A stretch of 64,000 nucleotides of DNA, taken from contig BMQD01000008.1 in assembly GCA_014647935.1 (NCBI GenBank), positions 217,718 to 281,717 on the forward strand. Direction: 5' to 3'. Position 1 is the stretch's first letter. The number at the start of each line of letters is the position of its first letter. This DNA is from Planomonospora parontospora. Lineage in GTDB: Bacteria; Actinomycetota; Actinomycetes; Streptosporangiales; Streptosporangiaceae. The position numbers were made by a program, and so were the translations under genes. Shown here piece after piece: positions 39,619-49,499 of the stretch. The notes beneath the pieces were generated by a model. That model ran no database searches and was not told where the DNA came from. It saw nothing but the letters and a program-made list of their open reading frames with translations.

Positions 39619-42516
39619 ATGGCCACCGGCGCTTCACCCGCGCGAGCGACCGGCGACCCTGTCGCTGACCGTCTGCGGGTCGTCCAGGACCTCTGCGACC
39701 GGGGGGAGTCCCTCGAGTCGCTGATGAGCGCGGTGCTCGCCGAAGGGCTGACCCCTGCCGAACGCAGGCGGTTCGACGCCGAGGTGCTGGCCGGGCCGCT
39801 CGGCTCCAGGCTCGACATCGCGGCCAAGCGCGGGGCCGCCCGCCGCAGGGAGTTCGTCACCGCGGTCAAGCCGTACCTCGCCGGGGTGGACGCGCGCGTC
39901 AAGCGCGACCTGCCCGTCGCGCGGCGGCTGGCCTTCCACCTGATCGAGCGGCGCGGGGTGGACGAGCTGGCCGACGGCGACGCCCTGCAGAAGCTCGTCA
40001 CGGCCGCGGCCGAACCGTCCCGGCGGGTCCGCAGGAGCCTGCGCTGGTACGCCGACCTGCCGCTCCGCGAAGAGCTGCCGGAGCCGCTGTTCCGGCTGCG
40101 CGCCGCCGACCTCATCCCGGTCACGCAGGTCGAGGACGTCTCCTGGTCCGGCGGGCGGCTGCGGATCAGCGGTCACGCCTACCTGGCGGGCCTGTCGGTC
40201 CGGAGCCGCCGCTTCAACCGGGCCACCGTCGTGCTGCGCGGCCCGCGCTGGCTGCCCCCGATCCGCCTGCGCACCCGCAGGAGCCACCACCCGGAGGCCA
40301 CGCACGGCGCCCGGGAGGCGGGCTGCAACTACGACTGGTCCGGGTTCACCGCCGAGCTGAGCCCGTGGGCGCTGCGCTGGCGCGCCGCGCTGCGGGCCGT
40401 CGTCCGCGGGGGCAAGAGGCTGCTCCGCCGCCGGGCGACCGTGCGCGACACGACCACCTGGCGCGCCGAGATCGTGATCTGGAGCCGGGGCGCCCGCGCG
40501 GTCGGCCTGCTCCGCGGTCCCTCCAGCGGCCGGACCGAGCGGCCCTCGGGCCTGGAGACCCGCCCGGGCTGGTGGATCCGGCCGGTCTGGACCTCCGACC
40601 GCGCCCTCCAGGTCGTGCTGCAGCCCACCCGGGCCGAGCTGACCGGGGTGCGGCTGGACGGAGAGCGGCTGGAGCTGAGGGTGTTCCTGCCCGACCGGAG
40701 GTTCACCAGGGGCCAGGCCCGGCTGGACGGCCACCGGGTGGCGGCGGACTTCACCCCGGTCGAGGGCGGCACCGAGGTCGTCGTGCCCTTCGCGGTGGCG
40801 TCGCTGCTCTCCGAGCGCGACGGCGGCAGGCTCTGGATCGAGCCCAAGGGCGACCCCGCGGCCCCCGTCATGCTCGGCAGGGCCGAGGAGAGCCGCACGG
40901 TCATCGGCGAGCGGGAGATCACGGTCCTGGGCGACCGGCGCGACCGGGTGATCGTCTCCGCGCACCGCATCCGGCCGGTCGTCTCCTCGGCGGTCTGGGA
41001 GCCGGACGGCGCCCTCGTCCTGGAGGGCTCCTACCCCGGCTCCGGTCCGGCCGAACTGACGCTCCGCCACCGCAGCGGGCTGCTGTACGCGACGCCGATG
41101 GAGCGCGAGGGCTCCCGCTTCGCCGTGCGCCTCGCGCCGGCGGCCATGCCCCGCTTCGGCGAGACCGTCCCGCTGGGCAGCGGCACCTGGAGCATCGCGG
41201 CGCGCGAGGCGTCCGGGGAGATCGTCCCGGTCCGGATGGACCACGCCGCCCTGGAGACCCTGGACGAGAGCCCGAAGACGATCGGCGGGCGCGAGTACCG
41301 CCTGGTCTCCACCCGGTTCGACGTGCCGGTGCTGGCGGTGGCCGAGAGCCGCCCCGACGACGAGAAGGGGCCGGGCGGGCTGCACCTGCTCCAGCGCTCC
41401 TTCTACCCGGCGCAGCGCAGCCGGGAACTGCGCGAGGCCACCGTCTACGTGGCCTACGACGGCCGGCAGTACGAGGGCAACGTCCGCGCGGTCTACGAGG
41501 AGCGGCTGCGGCGCGGCGACGACCGCGAGCACGTCTGGGTGGTCAAGGACGGCGCCTTCACGCCGCCGGGGGCCGGGGAGCTCGGGCTCGGCGCGGGGAT
41601 CGAGCCGACCGTGGTCCGCGCGGGCAGCCGGGAGCACTACGAGGTGCTGGCCCGCTCGCGCCACGTGGTGACCAACGGCTTCCTGCCGCCGTGGTTCCGG
41701 GCGCGCGAGGACCAGGTGGTCGTGCAGACCTGGCACGGCAGCCCGCTCAAGCGCATGGGCAACGACCTGCCGCACATGTCCCGCGACCCGAAGCCGCCGG
41801 CCTGGCACCGGCAGGCGGTCGAGGTCCGGGGCTGGGACCTGCTGGTCTCGCAGAGCCCGTGGGCCACCCCGATCCTGCGCAAGGCCTTCGGCTACCAGGG
41901 CGAGGTCCTGGAGAGCGGCTACCCGCGCAACGACGCGCTGGTGTCCCCGGACCCGGAGGCCGCGGCGCGGGTGCGCGCGCGGCTCGGCGTCGCCGCGGAC
42001 GCCAAGCTGGTGCTGTACGCGCCGACCTTCCGCGACTACGACCGCAGGAGCAACTCGATCCGGTTCGACCTGGAGCAGGCCCGGCGGGCGCTGGGGCCCG
42101 GCCACCGGTTCCTGATCAGGGCGCACTCGATGCAGGCGGCGCCCAACGTGCCGGAGAGCCTCGCGCTGGACGTCACCACCTATCCGGACGTCGCCGATCT
42201 GCTGCTGGTCGCCGACGTGCTGATCACGGACTACTCGTCCGTGATGTTCGACTTCGCCGCGACCGGACGGCCGATGCTCTTCTTCACCTACGATCTGCAG
42301 CGCTACTCGGCCAAGCGCGGCCTCTACCTCGACCTGGCCGCGGAGGCCCCGGGGCCGCTGCTGTCGACCGGCGCCGAGGTGGTCGAGGCGCTGCGGGACG
42401 TCGAGGGACTGGCCGCCGCGCACGCCGAACGCTACGAGCGCTTCAGGCGCACCTACGCGCCCCGCGACGACGGCAAGGCCGCCGCCCGGCTGGTCGACCG
42501 GGTCTTCGCCCCCTGA
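39619..42516 (+). CDS. CDP-glycerol glycerophosphotransferase-like protein (TagB/TagF family)
   Basis: A 965-residue protein. The C-terminal 400 residues form the GT-B-like transferase: TVYVAYDGRQYEGNVRAVYE, VVTNGFLPPWF, VQTWHGSPLKRMGND, LVLYAPTFRD, VLITDYSSVMFDFAATGRPM and FFTYDLQRYSAKRGLYLDL. The WHG and TDYSS motifs are those of teichoic-acid glycerophosphate polymerases that use CDP-glycerol. The N-terminal 550 residues (helical start, then beta-rich modules resembling carbohydrate-associated domains) are not recognised. It probably builds wall teichoic acid or another polyol-phosphate polymer. No other wall-polymer genes are adjacent. Confidence 0.85.
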   Translation: MATGASPARATGDPVADRLRVVQDLCDRGESLESLMSAVLAEGLTPAERRRFDAEVLAGPLGSRLDIAAKRGAARRREFVTAVKPYLAGVDARVKRDLPVARRLAFHLIERRGVDELADGDALQKLVTAAAEPSRRVRRSLRWYADLPLREELPEPLFRLRAADLIPVTQVEDVSWSGGRLRISGHAYLAGLSVRSRRFNRATVVLRGPRWLPPIRLRTRRSHHPEATHGAREAGCNYDWSGFTAELSPWALRWRAALRAVVRGGKRLLRRRATVRDTTTWRAEIVIWSRGARAVGLLRGPSSGRTERPSGLETRPGWWIRPVWTSDRALQVVLQPTRAELTGVRLDGERLELRVFLPDRRFTRGQARLDGHRVAADFTPVEGGTEVVVPFAVASLLSERDGGRLWIEPKGDPAAPVMLGRAEESRTVIGEREITVLGDRRDRVIVSAHRIRPVVSSAVWEPDGALVLEGSYPGSGPAELTLRHRSGLLYATPMEREGSRFAVRLAPAAMPRFGETVPLGSGTWSIAAREASGEIVPVRMDHAALETLDESPKTIGGREYRLVSTRFDVPVLAVAESRPDDEKGPGGLHLLQRSFYPAQRSRELREATVYVAYDGRQYEGNVRAVYEERLRRGDDREHVWVVKDGAFTPPGAGELGLGAGIEPTVVRAGSREHYEVLARSRHVVTNGFLPPWFRAREDQVVVQTWHGSPLKRMGNDLPHMSRDPKPPAWHRQAVEVRGWDLLVSQSPWATPILRKAFGYQGEVLESGYPRNDALVSPDPEAAARVRARLGVAADAKLVLYAPTFRDYDRRSNSIRFDLEQARRALGPGHRFLIRAHSMQAAPNVPESLALDVTTYPDVADLLLVADVLITDYSSVMFDFAATGRPMLFFTYDLQRYSAKRGLYLDLAAEAPGPLLSTGAEVVEALRDVEGLAAAHAERYERFRRTYAPRDDGKAAARLVDRVFAP

Positions 42517-42670
42517 GGCGTCCGGTGGCGGGCCGGTGGCGGTCCGGTAGCGGTCCGGCGGTGGCCGGGAGGGAGAAGTCCGGCGGGAGCGGGCCTGCCG
42601 CGCAGGGGATTCGGACCCGAGTGGCCGACTCGGCCCGATCACTGCCCGACATCTGGTGGAATGGCGAGCT

Positions 42671-45600
42671 GTGAGGGGTCAGAGCTGGCGGCTGGTGCGC
42701 CGTGAGGGTGCGGGGAAGGCCGTTGCCCCCGTGCTGGACGAGCACCAGCGGGCGGTGGTGGCCCATGGGAGCGGCCCGCTGCTCGTGCTGGCGGGTCCCG
42801 GCACCGGGAAGACCACCACGATCGTGGAGACCGTGGTGGACCGGGTCGAGCGCCGGGGGGTCGACCCCGAGCGGGTGCTCGTCCTGACCTTCAGCCGCAA
42901 GGCCGCCGACGAACTGCGCGAGCGCATCACCGGCAGGCTGCGCCGCACCACCCGCACGCCGCTCGCGCTGACCTTCCACAGCTACGCCTACGCCCTGCTC
43001 CGCCGCGAGGCCGTACTGGCCGGTGAGCCCCCGCCGCGGCTGCTCACCGGTCCCGAGCAGCTCCTGGAGATCCGCCGCATGCTCCTCGGCGAGCTGGAGG
43101 AGGGCGCGCCGTACTGGCCGGAGGACATGCGCGAGGCGCTCAAGACCCGCGGGTTCGCCGCAGAACTGCGCGACTTCGTCGCGCGCGCCGCCGAGCGCGG
43201 CCTCGACGGGCCGGAGGTGGTGGAGCTGGGCCGCCGCCACGGCCGTCCCGACTGGGTCGCCGCCGGCCGCTTCGCGGACCGCTACCAGGCCCGCTTCGAC
43301 CTGGACCCGGAACCGGTCCTCGACTACCCCGAGCTGGTCCGCGCCGCCGCGGCCCTGCTCGCCGACCCCGAGGTGCGGCTCCGCGAGCGCTCGGCCTACG
43401 ACGTCGTCCTGGTGGACGAGTACCAGGACACCGACCCGGCCCAGGAGCTCCTGCTCCAGCGGCTCGCCGGGGAGGGCCGTGACCTCATCGCGGTCGGCGA
43501 CCCCGACCAGTCGATCTACGGGTTCCGGGGCGCGGACGTCCACGGCATCATGAACTTCCCCGACCGGTTCCGCGACGTCCATGGGGAGAAGGCGCCCATC
43601 GTCGCGCTGCGCGTCTGCCGCAGGAGCGGGCCCGGCCTGCTGGCGGCCACCCGCCGCGTCGCCGCCCGCCTGCCCGCGGTGCCCGGCGGCGCCGCGCACC
43701 GCGAGCTGACGGCGCTCCCGGACGCCGGGCACGGGGACGTCCGGGCGGTGGTGGCCGACAGCCCCGCGCAGGAGGCGGCGGTCGTCGCCGACATCCTGCG
43801 CCGGGCGCACCTGCTGGACGGGGTGCCCTGGTCGCGGATGGCCGTGCTGGTCCGCTCGGCGACCCGGCAGGTGCCGCTGCTGCGTCGCGCGCTGGTCGCG
43901 GCCGGGGTGCCGGTCGTGGTGGGCGGCGGCGACGTGCCGCTGATCCAGGAGCCGGGCGTGCGCCCGCTGATCCGGCTTATCCAGGTGGCCCTCCACCCGG
44001 AGACCCTCGACGAGGGCATGGCGGAGGAACTGCTGACGGGTGCCCTCGGCGGCACCGACATGATCGGGGTGCGCCGGCTGCGCCGCGCGCTGCGCGTCGC
44101 CGAGCACGAGGCCATGGCGCTCCCGGTGGAGCTCGAGGAGCCGGCGTCCGACGGCGGCCCGAGGTCCTCAGGAGAGCTCGGGGAGCCGGCGCCCGGCGGC
44201 GGCCCGAGGTCCTCGGGGGAGCTGCTCGTCGCGGCGCTCAAGGACGCGCGGGAGCTGGTCCTGGTGGAGCCGCACATCGCGCTCCCCGCCGAGCGGCTCG
44301 CCAAGCTCATCGCCGCCGCCACCGAGGCCGTACGGCAGGGCGGCACGGCCGAGGACGCGCTCTGGGCCGTCTGGCGGCTCACCGGCCTGGCCGGCAGGTG
44401 GAGCGAGATCAGCGCCGCGGGCGGGCACCGGGGCCGGCAGGCCGACCGCGACCTGGACGCCGTCATGGTGCTGTTCGACCGCGCCGCCAAGTTCGTCGAC
44501 CGGCTCCCGCACGCGGGCGTCGACGTGTTCGTGCAGGACCTCGTCTCCCAGGAGATCCCCGAGGACTCCCTCGCCCCGCGCGCCCCCGAGAGCGACGCGG
44601 TGCACATCATGACCGCCCACCGGTCCAAGGGACTGGAGTGGGACCTCGTGGTCGTCGCGGGGGTCCAGGAGGGGACCTGGCCCGACCTGCGGCCCCGCGG
44701 GTCGGTCCTGAGCACCGACGACATGTGCGCCCGGGCCGAGGGCTCGGAGCACGAGGACCCGGTCGCGGTCCGCGCCGCGCTCGCCTCCCAGCTGCTGGCC
44801 GAGGAGCGCCGCCTGTTCTACGTGGCCGCCACCAGGGCGCGCACCAGGCTCTTCGTCACCGCCGTCGGCGGGGACGACGTCGAGGAGCGGCCGTCGCGGT
44901 TCCTGGGCGAGCTGGTGCCCGGCACGGGCGAGGAGGCGGCGGCCCTCGACGAGCGGTCCCGCTGGCTGACCATGTCCGCGCTGGTGGCCGACCTGCGGGC
45001 GGCGGTCTGCGACCCGGCCCGGCCGGAGTCCCTGCGCAGGGTCGCCGCCGAGCACCTGGCCCGGCTCGCCGCGGCCGGGGTGCGGGGCGCCCACCCCGAC
45101 GAGTGGTACGCCCTCACCCCGATCTCCGACGACCGCCCGCTCGGCTGGCCCGACGACGTCGTGCGCATCTCGCCCTCGGCGGTGGAGAGCTTCACCAAGT
45201 GCGGCCTGCGCTGGCTGCTGGAGACCTCCGTGGGCGCGGGCGGCACGGACGTGGCCCGGGGGCTGGGCACGGTCGTCCACGCGCTGGCCGTGCTCGCCGC
45301 GGACGGCATGCCCAGCGAGGAGACCCTCGCCAAGCACCTGGACAAGGTCTGGGACGAGCTGGATTTCGGCGGCGTCTGGTACAACCGCAAACAGCGCCGG
45401 GTCGCCGAGAAGATGATCTCCAGGTTCGTCGAGTGGCATCGGGAGAACCCCCGGACCCTGGTCGCCACCGAGGAGTCCTTCGTCGCGATGGTCACCGAGG
45501 GGGTGCAGATCAAGGGCCGGGTGGACCGGATCGAGCGCGATGGGCAGGGCCGCGCCGTGATCATCGACATCAAGACCGGCGCGAGCAAGCCCTCCGACGC

Positions 45601-45916
45601 CGACCTCGACCGCCATCCCCAGCTCGGCGTCTACCAGCTCGCCGCGCTGCTCGGGGCCTTCCAGCGGTACGGCATGCACGAGCCCGGCGGCGCCGCCCTC
45701 GTGCAGGTCGGCAACGCGGCGGGCAAGGACGCCAGGGAGCAGATCCAGCGGCCCCTGGCGGAGGACCCCGAACCCGGCTGGGCCCGCGACATGGTGGACA
45801 CCGTGGCGCGGGGCATGTCCCTGCCCTTCTTCCACGCGAAGGTCAACGACGGCTGCCGCACCTGCGCCGCGCGGGCGAGCTGCCCGGTCAACGAGAGCGG
45901 GGGCCAGGTGTGCTGA
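42671..45916 (+). CDS. adnA: AdnA: helicase-nuclease subunit for double-strand break resection
   Basis: A 1,081-residue UvrD/PcrA-type helicase fused to a RecB-like nuclease. Helicase motifs are LAGPGTGKTTTIVETVV, VLTFSRKAADELRERI, VVLVDEYQDTDPAQ, VGDPDQSIYGFRGAD, VHIMTAHRSKGLEWDLV and FYVAATRART. The nuclease has IKGRVDRIERDGQGRAVIID followed by IKTGASKPSD (D...D-x-K) and cysteines FTKCGLRW, CRTC and ASCP that fit an Fe-S staple. With AdnB it resects breaks for RecA. GTG 42671 was preferred over GTG 42656 because it has the better upstream purine stretch; the choice is uncertain. It precedes adnB as Rv3202c precedes Rv3201c. Confidence 0.9.
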   Translation: MRGQSWRLVRREGAGKAVAPVLDEHQRAVVAHGSGPLLVLAGPGTGKTTTIVETVVDRVERRGVDPERVLVLTFSRKAADELRERITGRLRRTTRTPLALTFHSYAYALLRREAVLAGEPPPRLLTGPEQLLEIRRMLLGELEEGAPYWPEDMREALKTRGFAAELRDFVARAAERGLDGPEVVELGRRHGRPDWVAAGRFADRYQARFDLDPEPVLDYPELVRAAAALLADPEVRLRERSAYDVVLVDEYQDTDPAQELLLQRLAGEGRDLIAVGDPDQSIYGFRGADVHGIMNFPDRFRDVHGEKAPIVALRVCRRSGPGLLAATRRVAARLPAVPGGAAHRELTALPDAGHGDVRAVVADSPAQEAAVVADILRRAHLLDGVPWSRMAVLVRSATRQVPLLRRALVAAGVPVVVGGGDVPLIQEPGVRPLIRLIQVALHPETLDEGMAEELLTGALGGTDMIGVRRLRRALRVAEHEAMALPVELEEPASDGGPRSSGELGEPAPGGGPRSSGELLVAALKDARELVLVEPHIALPAERLAKLIAAATEAVRQGGTAEDALWAVWRLTGLAGRWSEISAAGGHRGRQADRDLDAVMVLFDRAAKFVDRLPHAGVDVFVQDLVSQEIPEDSLAPRAPESDAVHIMTAHRSKGLEWDLVVVAGVQEGTWPDLRPRGSVLSTDDMCARAEGSEHEDPVAVRAALASQLLAEERRLFYVAATRARTRLFVTAVGGDDVEERPSRFLGELVPGTGEEAAALDERSRWLTMSALVADLRAAVCDPARPESLRRVAAEHLARLAAAGVRGAHPDEWYALTPISDDRPLGWPDDVVRISPSAVESFTKCGLRWLLETSVGAGGTDVARGLGTVVHALAVLAADGMPSEETLAKHLDKVWDELDFGGVWYNRKQRRVAEKMISRFVEWHRENPRTLVATEESFVAMVTEGVQIKGRVDRIERDGQGRAVIIDIKTGASKPSDADLDRHPQLGVYQLAALLGAFQRYGMHEPGGAALVQVGNAAGKDAREQIQRPLAEDPEPGWARDMVDTVARGMSLPFFHAKVNDGCRTCAARASCPVNESGGQVC
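44129..44218 (+). repeat. 45-bp tandem duplication inside adnA
   Basis: Two copies (44129-44173 and 44174-44218) differ at few bases and encode ELEEPASDGGPRSSG and ELGEPAPGGGPRSSG. The insertion lies between helicase segments and keeps the frame. Confidence 0.85.
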
Positions 45917-45925
45917 GCCTTATCG

Positions 45926-46015
45926 CACCCCGCCGCGCCGTGCGGGGCCGTACCGCGCGGGGCCGTGTCGCGCCGTGTCGCGCCGTGCCGTGCCGTACCG
46001 CGCCGCGCCGTACCG
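45926..46015. repeat. Degenerate GCCGT/CGCGCCGTG repeat array between adnA and adnB
   Basis: About 90 bp made of imperfect 9-11-bp units such as TCGCGCCGTG, TGCCGTACCG and CGCGCCGTACCG. It is almost purely G, C and T on the plus strand. It fills the whole gap before the adnB ribosome site. Confidence 0.75.
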
Positions 46016-46028
46016 ATGGAGGCAGGGG

Positions 46029-49000
46029 TTGCTGAGTCCGATCCAGCTCGCCGACAAGCTGGGCATCCTCCCCCCGACCCCGGAACAGGCCGCGGTGATC
46101 GAGGCCGGTCTCGAACCCATGGTCGTGGTGGCCGGGGCCGGGTCGGGCAAGAGCGAGACCATGGCGGGACGGGTCGTCTGGCTGGTCGCCAACGGCCTGG
46201 TCCGGCCCGAGCAGGTGCTCGGCCTGACCTTCACCAGGAAGGCGGCGAGCGAGCTCTCCCACCGGGTGCGCGAGCGGCTGGGCGCCCTCGGCCGCGACGT
46301 GTCCGCGGACCCGCTGGCGGGCGAGCCGACCATCTCGACGTACCACGCCTACGCCGCCCGGCTGGTGACCGACCACGCCCTGCGCGAGGCGCTGGAGCCC
46401 ACCATGCGGCTGATCACCCCGGCCATCGCCTGGCAGCTCGCCGGGCACGTGGTCAGCGCCTACGACGGGCCGATGGAGCAGCTCGACTGGGGACCGGCCA
46501 CGGTCACCCGCGCGGTGCTGGAGCTGGCCGGTGAGCTGGCCGAGCACATGCGCGAGCCGCAGGACGTGCGGGAGGTGGGCGCCTGGTTGAAGGAGCGGTA
46601 CGACGCGCTGTCCGGTTCCCCGATCCTCGCCCAGCGCAGGCCGCTGGCCGTGCAGCGGGCCAGGGAGCAGCTGCTGCCGCTGGTGGAGGCCTACACCCGG
46701 CTCAAGCGCAGGCGCGAGGTGGTCGACCACGGCGACCAGATGGCGCTGGCCGCCCGGATCGCGGCCAGGCACCCCGAGGTCGGCCGGATCGAGCGCGACC
46801 GGTTCGCCGTCGTCCTCCTGGACGAGTACCAGGACACCAGCCACGCCCAGCTCGTCCTGCTCCGCTCGCTGTTCGGCGGCGGCCACCCGGTCACCGCCGT
46901 CGGCGACCCCTGCCAGTCCATCTACGGCTGGCGCGGCGCCTCGGCCGGGAACCTCACCCGCTTCCCCCGCGACTTCCGCACGGCCTCCGGAGAGCCCGCT
47001 CAGGTCCGCCGGCTCTCGGTCAGCTTCCGCAACGGCGACGCCGTCCTCGACGTCGCCGCCCGGGTGCAGATCCCGCTGCGGATGGAGGCCAGGGAGGTGC
47101 CGGTGCTGGTGCCCGGCGGCAACCGGGTCGAGCGCGGCCGGGTGGTGTGCGGCTTCCACGAGACGGCCGAGGACGAGGCGAGGTGGGTGGCCGAGCAGGT
47201 GTGCGGACTGCTCGGGAGCGACACCGCCCCGGACGGCCTGCCGTGGGGCGAGGGGGAGCGCAGGAAGGCCAGGCAGAGCACGTGGGGCGGCCCGCAGTGC
47301 CTGCAACCGCACGACGTGGCGATCCTCGCCCGCAAACGCTCGCAGTTCCCCGCGCTGCGCAGGGCCCTGGAGGAGCGCGGCGTCCCGGTCGAAGTGGTCG
47401 GCCTGGGCGGCCTGCTCACCGTGCCCGAGGTCGCCGACCTGGTGGCCACCCTGCGCGTGCTCTACGACCCGACGGCCGGGGACGCCCTGGTCCGGTTGCT
47501 GTCCGGTCCCCGCTGGCGGATCGGCCCGGCCGACCTGAAGGAGCTGGGCGAGCGGGCCCGCGAGCTGAACCGGGAGAACCGCGAGGCCGGTTCCCCGGTC
47601 GCCGACCTGCTGGACCAAGTCGTCGCGGAGCTGTCCGAGGAGCGCGGCAGCCTGGTCGACGCGCTGGACGAGCTGCCCGACCGGCCCGAGTGGCAGGAGG
47701 CGTTCTCGCCGCTGGCCTGGGTACGGCTGGTCGCCCTGGCGCAGGAACTGCGGACCCTGCGCGGCCACGTCGGGCAGCCGCTCCCCGACCTGATCACCGA
47801 GGTCGAGCGCCGTCTCGGCCTGGACGTCGAGGTGGCGGCCCGGGGGTCGGCCGCGGGTCCGTTCGCCGCCCGCGCCGACCTGGACGCCTTCGTCGACGCC
47901 GCCTCCCGGTTCGCCGGCGACTCCGAGGACCCGACGCTGGGCGCGTTCCTGGCGTTCCTCAAGGCCGCCGACGAGGAGGAGAACGGCCTGGACGCCGGGC
48001 GGGTGGGCGAGAGCAACAGCGTGAAGCTGATGACCGTGCACGCGTCCAAGGGCCTGGAGTGGCCGGTCGTGATCGTTCCCGGGATGTCGCAGATGCTGTC
48101 GAAGACCGGCTCGCCGACCGTCGGCACGATCTTCCCGGCCCGGCCGGTGGTGAGCCCCAGGTGGACGGAGAACCCGCGCAGGCTGCCCTACCCGCTGCGC
48201 GGCGACGCCTCCGACCTGCCCCGGCTGGCCGGGCTGACCAAGGAGGAGCTCGCCGAGTTCGACGAGCGCTGCCGCGACCGCGACCTGCTGGAGGAGCGGC
48301 GGCTCGCCTACGTCGCGGTCACCCGCGCCCACTACCTGCTGATCGCCTCGGGCTACCGCTGGGGCGGCGCGGCCAAGCCCCTGGAGCCGTCGGACTTCCT
48401 GCTGGAGATCCGCGAGACCTGCGGCCGGGTGGCCACCTGGCCGCCGCCGCTCGAGAAGGGCGTCACCAACCCCCTCCTCGCCGAACCCGCCGAGACCGTC
48501 TGGCCGGTCACCCCCGGGGGGGCCCGGTACGAGGCCGTCGTCGACGGCTCCTTCCTCGTCGAGGCCGCCCTCCGCTCCCTCGCGGAACCGGACGGGAGTG
48601 CGGGGAGCGGCCGGAGCGTGCGGACGGGCGAGGGCGTGCGGACCGGCCAGAACGCGGGGACCGGCGAGGGCGTGCGGACCGCCGGACCCTCGTGGGCCGG
48701 AGCGCCCGCCGTACCCGCGCGCGGTCCGGACGGCGGAGGGGCCGAGACCGGGGAGCCTGAGGGCGGGGAGGACCCGCGCCTGGCGGAGCTGCGCGGCTGG
48801 GACCGGGAGCGGGCCAGGGCCTGGGAACGGGACACCGAGCTCCTGCTCCGGGAACGGGAGCGGAACCGGCGGCGCGGCGGGCGCCAGGTCGAGCTGCCCG
48901 CCCGCCTCACCGTCTCGGACCTCGTCGCCCTGGCCGCCGACCCCGCGGCCCTGGCCCGGCGGATCCGCCGCCCCGTCCCGAAGCGGCCCGCGCCCCTGGC

Positions 49001-49496
49001 CCGCCGCGGCACCTCCTTCCACCGGTGGCTGGAGACGCGCTGGGGCCAGCAGCGGCTCCTCGACGAGCTCGAGCTCCCCGGCGCCGGCGACGAGACGGAG
49101 GAGGCCGAGGTCCTGCTGGCGGAGCTGCGCGAGAGGTTCGAGGAGAGCGAGTGGGCGGGCCGGGAACCGCTCGAGGTCGAGGTCCCGTTCGAGATGATGA
49201 TCGCCGATCGGCTGGTCCGCGGCCGGATGGACGCCGTCTTCCGGACCCCGGACGGCGGTTACGAGGTCGTTGACTGGAAGACGGGCCGCCGCCTGATGGA
49301 GACGACGCGGTCCGCGGCCTCCGTCCAGCTCGCCGCCTACCGCCTGGCCTGGTCCCGCCTGGCCGGCGTCCCCCTGGACCGGGTGGGGGCGGCCTTCCAC
49401 TACGTGCGCTTCAACGAGACGGTCCGCCCGGTGGACCTCCTCGACGAGCGCGGACTGGTCGCGCTCGTCGAGTCGGTCCCCGCGTCCGGGCGGTGA
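46029..49496 (+). CDS. adnB: AdnB: helicase-nuclease subunit
   Basis: A 1,155-residue partner of AdnA. Helicase motifs are VVVAGAGSGKSETMAGRVVW, LTFTRKAASELSHRVRERLG, VVLLDEYQDTSHAQ, VGDPCQSIYGWRGASAG, VKLMTVHASKGLEWPVVIV and RLAYVAVTRAH. The nuclease has GTSFHRWLE, RGRMDAVFRTPDGGYEVVDW and KTGRR (D, D-x-K). A repetitive linker RTGEGVRTGQNAGTGEGVRT separates the two. The TTG at 46029 has GGAGG 7 nt upstream; the frame opens at 45975 but only through the repeat array. Together AdnAB is the mycobacterial-type counterpart of RecBCD/AddAB. Confidence 0.9.
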   Translation: MLSPIQLADKLGILPPTPEQAAVIEAGLEPMVVVAGAGSGKSETMAGRVVWLVANGLVRPEQVLGLTFTRKAASELSHRVRERLGALGRDVSADPLAGEPTISTYHAYAARLVTDHALREALEPTMRLITPAIAWQLAGHVVSAYDGPMEQLDWGPATVTRAVLELAGELAEHMREPQDVREVGAWLKERYDALSGSPILAQRRPLAVQRAREQLLPLVEAYTRLKRRREVVDHGDQMALAARIAARHPEVGRIERDRFAVVLLDEYQDTSHAQLVLLRSLFGGGHPVTAVGDPCQSIYGWRGASAGNLTRFPRDFRTASGEPAQVRRLSVSFRNGDAVLDVAARVQIPLRMEAREVPVLVPGGNRVERGRVVCGFHETAEDEARWVAEQVCGLLGSDTAPDGLPWGEGERRKARQSTWGGPQCLQPHDVAILARKRSQFPALRRALEERGVPVEVVGLGGLLTVPEVADLVATLRVLYDPTAGDALVRLLSGPRWRIGPADLKELGERARELNRENREAGSPVADLLDQVVAELSEERGSLVDALDELPDRPEWQEAFSPLAWVRLVALAQELRTLRGHVGQPLPDLITEVERRLGLDVEVAARGSAAGPFAARADLDAFVDAASRFAGDSEDPTLGAFLAFLKAADEEENGLDAGRVGESNSVKLMTVHASKGLEWPVVIVPGMSQMLSKTGSPTVGTIFPARPVVSPRWTENPRRLPYPLRGDASDLPRLAGLTKEELAEFDERCRDRDLLEERRLAYVAVTRAHYLLIASGYRWGGAAKPLEPSDFLLEIRETCGRVATWPPPLEKGVTNPLLAEPAETVWPVTPGGARYEAVVDGSFLVEAALRSLAEPDGSAGSGRSVRTGEGVRTGQNAGTGEGVRTAGPSWAGAPAVPARGPDGGGAETGEPEGGEDPRLAELRGWDRERARAWERDTELLLRERERNRRRGGRQVELPARLTVSDLVALAADPAALARRIRRPVPKRPAPLARRGTSFHRWLETRWGQQRLLDELELPGAGDETEEAEVLLAELRERFEESEWAGREPLEVEVPFEMMIADRLVRGRMDAVFRTPDGGYEVVDWKTGRRLMETTRSAASVQLAAYRLAWSRLAGVPLDRVGAAFHYVRFNETVRPVDLLDERGLVALVESVPASGR

Positions 49497-49499
49497 GGC

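Noticed and set aside
39634-42642. A 1,002-codon minus-strand frame antisense to the CDP-glycerol transferase gene
   Set aside because: Shadow frame with no family motif; the plus strand carries WHG and TDYSS motifs.
45888-49400. A 1,170-codon minus-strand frame antisense to adnB
   Set aside because: Shadow of adnB; composition is typical of reversed high-GC codons and no start or ribosome site is plausible.
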